NCBI GenBank assembly: GCA_020630435.1
Contig: JAHDBJ010000009.1
Span: 62,001 to 126,000 of the forward strand
Length of the DNA: 64,000 nucleotides
Source of the DNA: Saprospiraceae bacterium
GTDB lineage: Bacteria; Bacteroidota; Bacteroidia; Chitinophagales; Saprospiraceae
Direction of reading: 5' to 3'
The notes under the pieces were generated by a model that was not told the origin of the DNA, did no database searches, and saw only the letters and a list, made by a program, of their open reading frames with translations. Numbering within the stretch: the first letter of the stretch is position 1; every line of letters begins with the position of its first letter. Both the position numbers and the translations under genes were made by a program. Shown here in pieces: positions 60,665-64,000 of the stretch.

Positions 60665-61321
60665 ATGCCGACACAAACCAAAGAAAATTACATTAAGGCG
60701 ATTTACTTTTTGTCACAGAAAGATCAACGTATTTCTGTTACTGATTTGAGCAAAGAGATGGGTGTAAGTACGCCTACCGTTAATAATATGGTTAAGAAGC
60801 TAGAGGGCTATGGTTGGATTACGTATAAAAAATATAAGCCCATTGAAATTACGGAAGTAGGACAAAAAATTGCTGCCTTAATCATACGCAAACATCGTCT
60901 TGCTGAAATGTTTATGACGAAAGTAATGGGGTTTGGTTGGGAAGAAGTGCATGAAATAGCGGAAGAAATGGAGCATATCCAATCGGATAAATTATTTGAT
61001 AGAATGGATGAATTGCTAGGTTACCCAACGGTTGATCCGCATGGTTCTCCGATTCCTGATAAACAAGGAAATATTTCTTCCAAAAAATATTTAAAGCTTT
61101 CTGATGTAAAAGAAGGCAAGAGTGTTCGACTTTGTTCATTGGCAGATACATCTACGGATTTATTACTTTTTTTAAATAGCAAACAGATTAAACTAGGGAC
61201 AGAGATGGATATTTTAAAAATAGAATCTTTTGATAAAAGTTTCCTAGTTTCTTATGATGCCTATAATGGAATGATGTTAAGCCACGATGTCTGTAAATGC
61301 CTATTAGTGGAAGAGATTTAG
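60665..61321 (+). CDS. DtxR/MntR family metal-dependent regulator
   Basis: A 218-residue protein with an N-terminal winged helix (SVTDLSKEMGVSTPTVNNMVKKLEGYGWITY), a dimerisation/metal domain with His77, Glu81, His96, Glu100 and His104 as likely metal ligands, and a C-terminal SH3-like FeoA-type domain. It should sense Fe or Mn and repress uptake genes such as the divergent TonB receptor. The 3' end overlaps the convergent lipoprotein gene by 4 bp. Confidence 0.93.
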   Translation: MPTQTKENYIKAIYFLSQKDQRISVTDLSKEMGVSTPTVNNMVKKLEGYGWITYKKYKPIEITEVGQKIAALIIRKHRLAEMFMTKVMGFGWEEVHEIAEEMEHIQSDKLFDRMDELLGYPTVDPHGSPIPDKQGNISSKKYLKLSDVKEGKSVRLCSLADTSTDLLLFLNSKQIKLGTEMDILKIESFDKSFLVSYDAYNGMMLSHDVCKCLLVEEI

Positions 61322-62019
61322 GGAATAATTGTGATAGGAAATGTATTCGTAGTATATTCTATCCGTGCTTTGAAAATATAGTTGCCCTCTTGTTTTATCG
61401 TCTTATCTTTTCGTTGAATAAAGAAGCATTTTACCACTCCTTCTGGGAGTTTTCTCATATCATTTCTATTGATAGTATACCCTTTTTCTATTTGGTTTTT
61501 GTTTCCAAGTTCTAGGACATGAATTTTATTATTTTTATCAATAAATAAAAGATTCAAACTACTAATATGCTGTTTATCTAATTTGAAATTGATTCGCCCA
61601 CCTTTTTCTTTACTTAGGGTTTCTGGTATTTCAATTTGTTCTATTTCCTTCATATCGACTTCGAAGGGATGTGTTTCCTCTTGATAATCTTTAAAGCTAA
61701 AGGTATATTTTTTATCCTCAATCGGAATTGTGGAGGTAGTATAGAAAACACCTTTTGCATTGGTGAATTTTTTTGTCATGGGCTTTCCTATAAATAAAGG
61801 TGGCTCTTCTAAAAAGAAGGGCTTAAAATTTGTAGAGTCGCCAGTTTTAAATATTGCCTCTGCGAGTAATTGCTGTTCTTTTTCAGAATATTGAATAAAA
61901 TAATTAATGAAATGCTGTTCTTGTTCTGCTTGATTGTTGACTTGTAAACCTGTAATACAGGCTTTAAGCCCTAAGAGTAATAAGAAGGATAAAAGTGTTA
62001 TTTTCGATTTGTTCTGCAT
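61318..62019 (-). CDS. Putative lipoprotein of unknown function
   Basis: A 233-residue protein with an N-terminal hydrophobic signal and a possible lipobox (LLGLKAC-I, Cys21). The mature part is beta-rich and hydrophilic. No family recognised. It lies 24 bp downstream of the E1 gene on the same strand, and its stop overlaps the convergent regulator stop by 4 bp (TTAG). Confidence 0.75.
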   Translation of the reverse strand: MQNKSKITLLSFLLLLGLKACITGLQVNNQAEQEQHFINYFIQYSEKEQQLLAEAIFKTGDSTNFKPFFLEEPPLFIGKPMTKKFTNAKGVFYTTSTIPIEDKKYTFSFKDYQEETHPFEVDMKEIEQIEIPETLSKEKGGRINFKLDKQHISSLNLLFIDKNNKIHVLELGNKNQIEKGYTINRNDMRKLPEGVVKCFFIQRKDKTIKQEGNYIFKARIEYTTNTFPITIIP

Positions 62020-62043
62020 ATGATAATATTATTATAATAAAGT

Positions 62044-64000
62044 CTAATATGCTAATAATTCTTGGATTTTTGTTTTAAATCGTTCTACTGGCATAAATTG
62101 TTTTTCTAGGTTTTTACCGAAAGGAATGGGGGTATCCAATCCACCACAACGAATTACTGGACCGTCGAGATGTTCAAATAAATGCTCTGAGATATAAGCC
62201 GATAATTCGCCGCCTATTCCACCTGTTAGTGTATCTTCATGTAGGATAATAACTTTATTTGTTTTTTGAACACTCTTGCGAATGGTTTCGTAATCTATTG
62301 GTAACAAACATCGTAAATCGACAATTTCAGCCTCAATATTTAATTCTTCGACAGTCTCTTTTGCCCATTGTACTCCAAGCCCATAGGTAATAACCGTTAT
62401 ACGATTTCCAGTTTTGACAACATTGGCTTTCCCGATTTCTATAGTATAATAATCGTCAGGAACTTCGGCACTCATACTTCGATATAGAGCTTTGTGTTCA
62501 AAGAATAGTACAGGGTTAGGGTCTTCAAAACTAGCTAGAAGCAAACCTTTGGCGTCGTATGGATTAGAAGGATAAAGAACTTTCAAACCTGGTGTGTGCA
62601 CAAACCATGCCTCATTACTTTGTGAATGGAATGGTCCAGCACCAACATTTCCTCCTGTGGGCATTCTGATGACTACATCAGCATTCTGCCCCCATCGGTA
62701 ATGAGATTTTGCTAAATTATTAACAATTTGATTGAAACCACAAGTCACAAAATCGGCAAACTGCATTTCTACCATTGCCTTATTTTTCTGAATACTTAAC
62801 CCTAGTGCAATTCCCAAGATAGCACTTTCACAAAGAGGGGTGTTTCGTACTCGTTCTTTCCCAAAAAGTTTGACGAAACCATCGGTTATTTTAAAAACAC
62901 CGCCGTATTCTGCTATATCTTGTCCCATCAAGACCAACTGATTGTGTTTTTGCATGGCTTGTTTTAAACCATCAGAAATAGCATCTACAAAACGTTTTTC
63001 ACTCGTATTATCTGTTTCAGGAAGGGTTTCTAGAAGTACAGTTTGTTGGTATACATCTCCTAGCTCTTGTTCCAATGATGCTTCTACAATTGTTTCTTGT
63101 GCAGCTCTGTCTAATCCTTCGTTGATTCGTTGCTTATTCGTTGCTCTAATATTTTCAATGAGATCTTGTGTTAAAATACCCTCTCCTAGCAAATAGGATT
63201 CGTAGTTAGCAATTGGATCTTTGCTTGCCCATTCTTCCATTAGCGTTTTGGGGACGTATTTAGTACCAGAAGCCTCTTCGTGTCCCCGCATTCTAAATGT
63301 TTTGCATTCAATCAGAACAGGATGAGGATTAGAGCGTATATCTTCAGCAACCTTTTGAATGGTATGATAAACTTCTAAGATATTATTGCCATCAATTTCT
63401 ATCGCTTCCATTCCATATCCTAGTCCTCGATCAGCAAGCCGAAGACAGTTATATTGTTCACTTGTAGGTGTAGAAAGACCATAACCATTATTTTCAATAA
63501 TAAAAATAACAGGGAGATTCCAAACAGATGCGACATTCAGCGCTTCATGGAATTCTCCTTGACTTGTTCCCCCTTCTCCTGTAAAGGCGACGGCTACTTT
63601 TTCATTCTCTCTAAGTTTATTGGCCAATGCTACACCACTTGCTAGGGATAATTGTGGCCCTAAGTGTGAAATCATCCCTACAATGTTATATTCTTTTGTT
63701 CCAAAATGAAAAGAACGATCTCGACCTTTTGTAAAACCTAGAGCTTTACCTTGCCATTGACAGAATAGACGTTCTAGAGGGATCCCTCTAGTGGTGAAAA
63801 CACCTAAATTTCGGTGCATTGTAAACATCAACTCATCTGGATGTAGAGCGGCGGCTACTCCGACAGATATAGCTTCTTGTCCAATTCCTGAAAACCATTT
63901 ACTGATTTTACCTTGTCGAAGAAGAATAAGCATTTTCTCTTCGATCATTCTAGGCAGTAAAAGCTGTTTATAAAGTGTAAGCAATTCTTCTTTTTGAAGT
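62044..64000 (-). CDS. 2-oxoacid dehydrogenase E1, fused alpha and beta subunits (5' end outside window)
   Basis: Thiamine-diphosphate-dependent E1 of the branched-chain or pyruvate-type dehydrogenase complex, decarboxylating 2-oxoacids for transfer to lipoyl E2. The alpha part (about residues 1-320) has QGKISKWFSGIGQEAISVG, then the TPP region GEGGTSQGEFHEALNVASVW...ENNGYG. The beta part (~325-646) has VLMGQDIAEYGGVFKITDG, IRMPTGGNVGAGPFHSQSNEAWF and a C-terminal transketolase domain. The frame is open to the right edge (the TTG at 63984 is not convincing; upstream codons fit the family), so the start lies beyond the window. Confidence 0.93.
   Translation of the reverse strand, partial: LQKEELLTLYKQLLLPRMIEEKMLILLRQGKISKWFSGIGQEAISVGVAAALHPDELMFTMHRNLGVFTTRGIPLERLFCQWQGKALGFTKGRDRSFHFGTKEYNIVGMISHLGPQLSLASGVALANKLRENEKVAVAFTGEGGTSQGEFHEALNVASVWNLPVIFIIENNGYGLSTPTSEQYNCLRLADRGLGYGMEAIEIDGNNILEVYHTIQKVAEDIRSNPHPVLIECKTFRMRGHEEASGTKYVPKTLMEEWASKDPIANYESYLLGEGILTQDLIENIRATNKQRINEGLDRAAQETIVEASLEQELGDVYQQTVLLETLPETDNTSEKRFVDAISDGLKQAMQKHNQLVLMGQDIAEYGGVFKITDGFVKLFGKERVRNTPLCESAILGIALGLSIQKNKAMVEMQFADFVTCGFNQIVNNLAKSHYRWGQNADVVIRMPTGGNVGAGPFHSQSNEAWFVHTPGLKVLYPSNPYDAKGLLLASFEDPNPVLFFEHKALYRSMSAEVPDDYYTIEIGKANVVKTGNRITVITYGLGVQWAKETVEELNIEAEIVDLRCLLPIDYETIRKSVQKTNKVIILHEDTLTGGIGGELSAYISEHLFEHLDGPVIRCGGLDTPIPFGKNLEKQFMPVERFKTKIQELLAY

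Overview
The window is AT-rich chromosomal DNA from a member of the Bacteroidota, most likely a marine, gliding or filamentous lineage such as the Saprospiria. That placement is inferred from four things: five predicted secreted proteins ending in type IX secretion (T9SS) sorting domains, a fused LpxC-FabZ, a 954-residue LeuRS with Bacteroidota-type insertions, and -7 boxes of the TAnnTTTG type. I saw no rRNA, tRNA, CRISPR array, prophage or complete IS. The first gene and the last gene run off the window edges.

Layout. 1-4600: two adjacent paralogous surface proteins (receptor-L/LRR-like, PKD and FN3 modules, T9SS tail) that share their 3' ends and downstream hairpins. 4.9-8.9 kb: leuS and a downstream hypothetical. 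9.3-12.3 kb: three tandem paralogues of an unrecognised exported family plus a small anchored coiled-coil protein. 12.4-14.9 kb: an alpha/beta hydrolase, a lipoprotein and an anchored protein. 14.9-21 kb (minus strand): membrane proteins of DUF4153/4173 and DUF1361 type, a Coq4-like protein beside a 170-bp inverted-repeat element, and a membrane/lipoprotein/winged-helix operon bracketed by two matching palindromic operators.

21-33.7 kb holds mostly housekeeping and envelope genes: an OppC-like permease, a glycosyltransferase and flippase pair, an MBL-fold hydrolase, dapD, a PorT-like barrel, an inositol-monophosphatase-like enzyme, a MacB/FtsX permease, an ABC ATPase, lpxA, lpxC-fabZ and a membrane PD-(D/E)XK-like protein. 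33.8-39.9 kb encodes an exported TPR-CHAT (caspase-like) protein directly downstream of a secreted LRR-subtilase, which looks like a two-protease unit. 40.2-45.5 kb has a secreted protein of unknown function, a miniature inverted-repeat element sitting in its terminator with a target-site duplication, a T9SS metallophosphoesterase with a TPR partner, and a 308-bp decayed copy of the unknown gene's 3' end.

45.5-54.2 kb: fabH, an outer-membrane protein, RDD, a Rieske oxygenase divergent from an AlkB-type hydroxylase, NRDE, DUF547, a small CxxC protein, OsmC and an AraC regulator. 54.5-64 kb: a T9SS SGNH hydrolase, a CarboxypepD_reg protein with a small partner, a TonB-dependent receptor divergent from a DtxR/MntR regulator with a promoter-overlapping palindrome, a lipoprotein, and a fused alpha-beta E1 2-oxoacid dehydrogenase cut by the right edge.

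The observations I would follow first are the TPR-CHAT/LRR-subtilase pair, the two mini-elements (17231-17400 and 41704-41849), the 45219-45527 duplication, the two-operator winged-helix circuit, and the three-paralogue exported family. All family names rest on motif reading; no database search was run.
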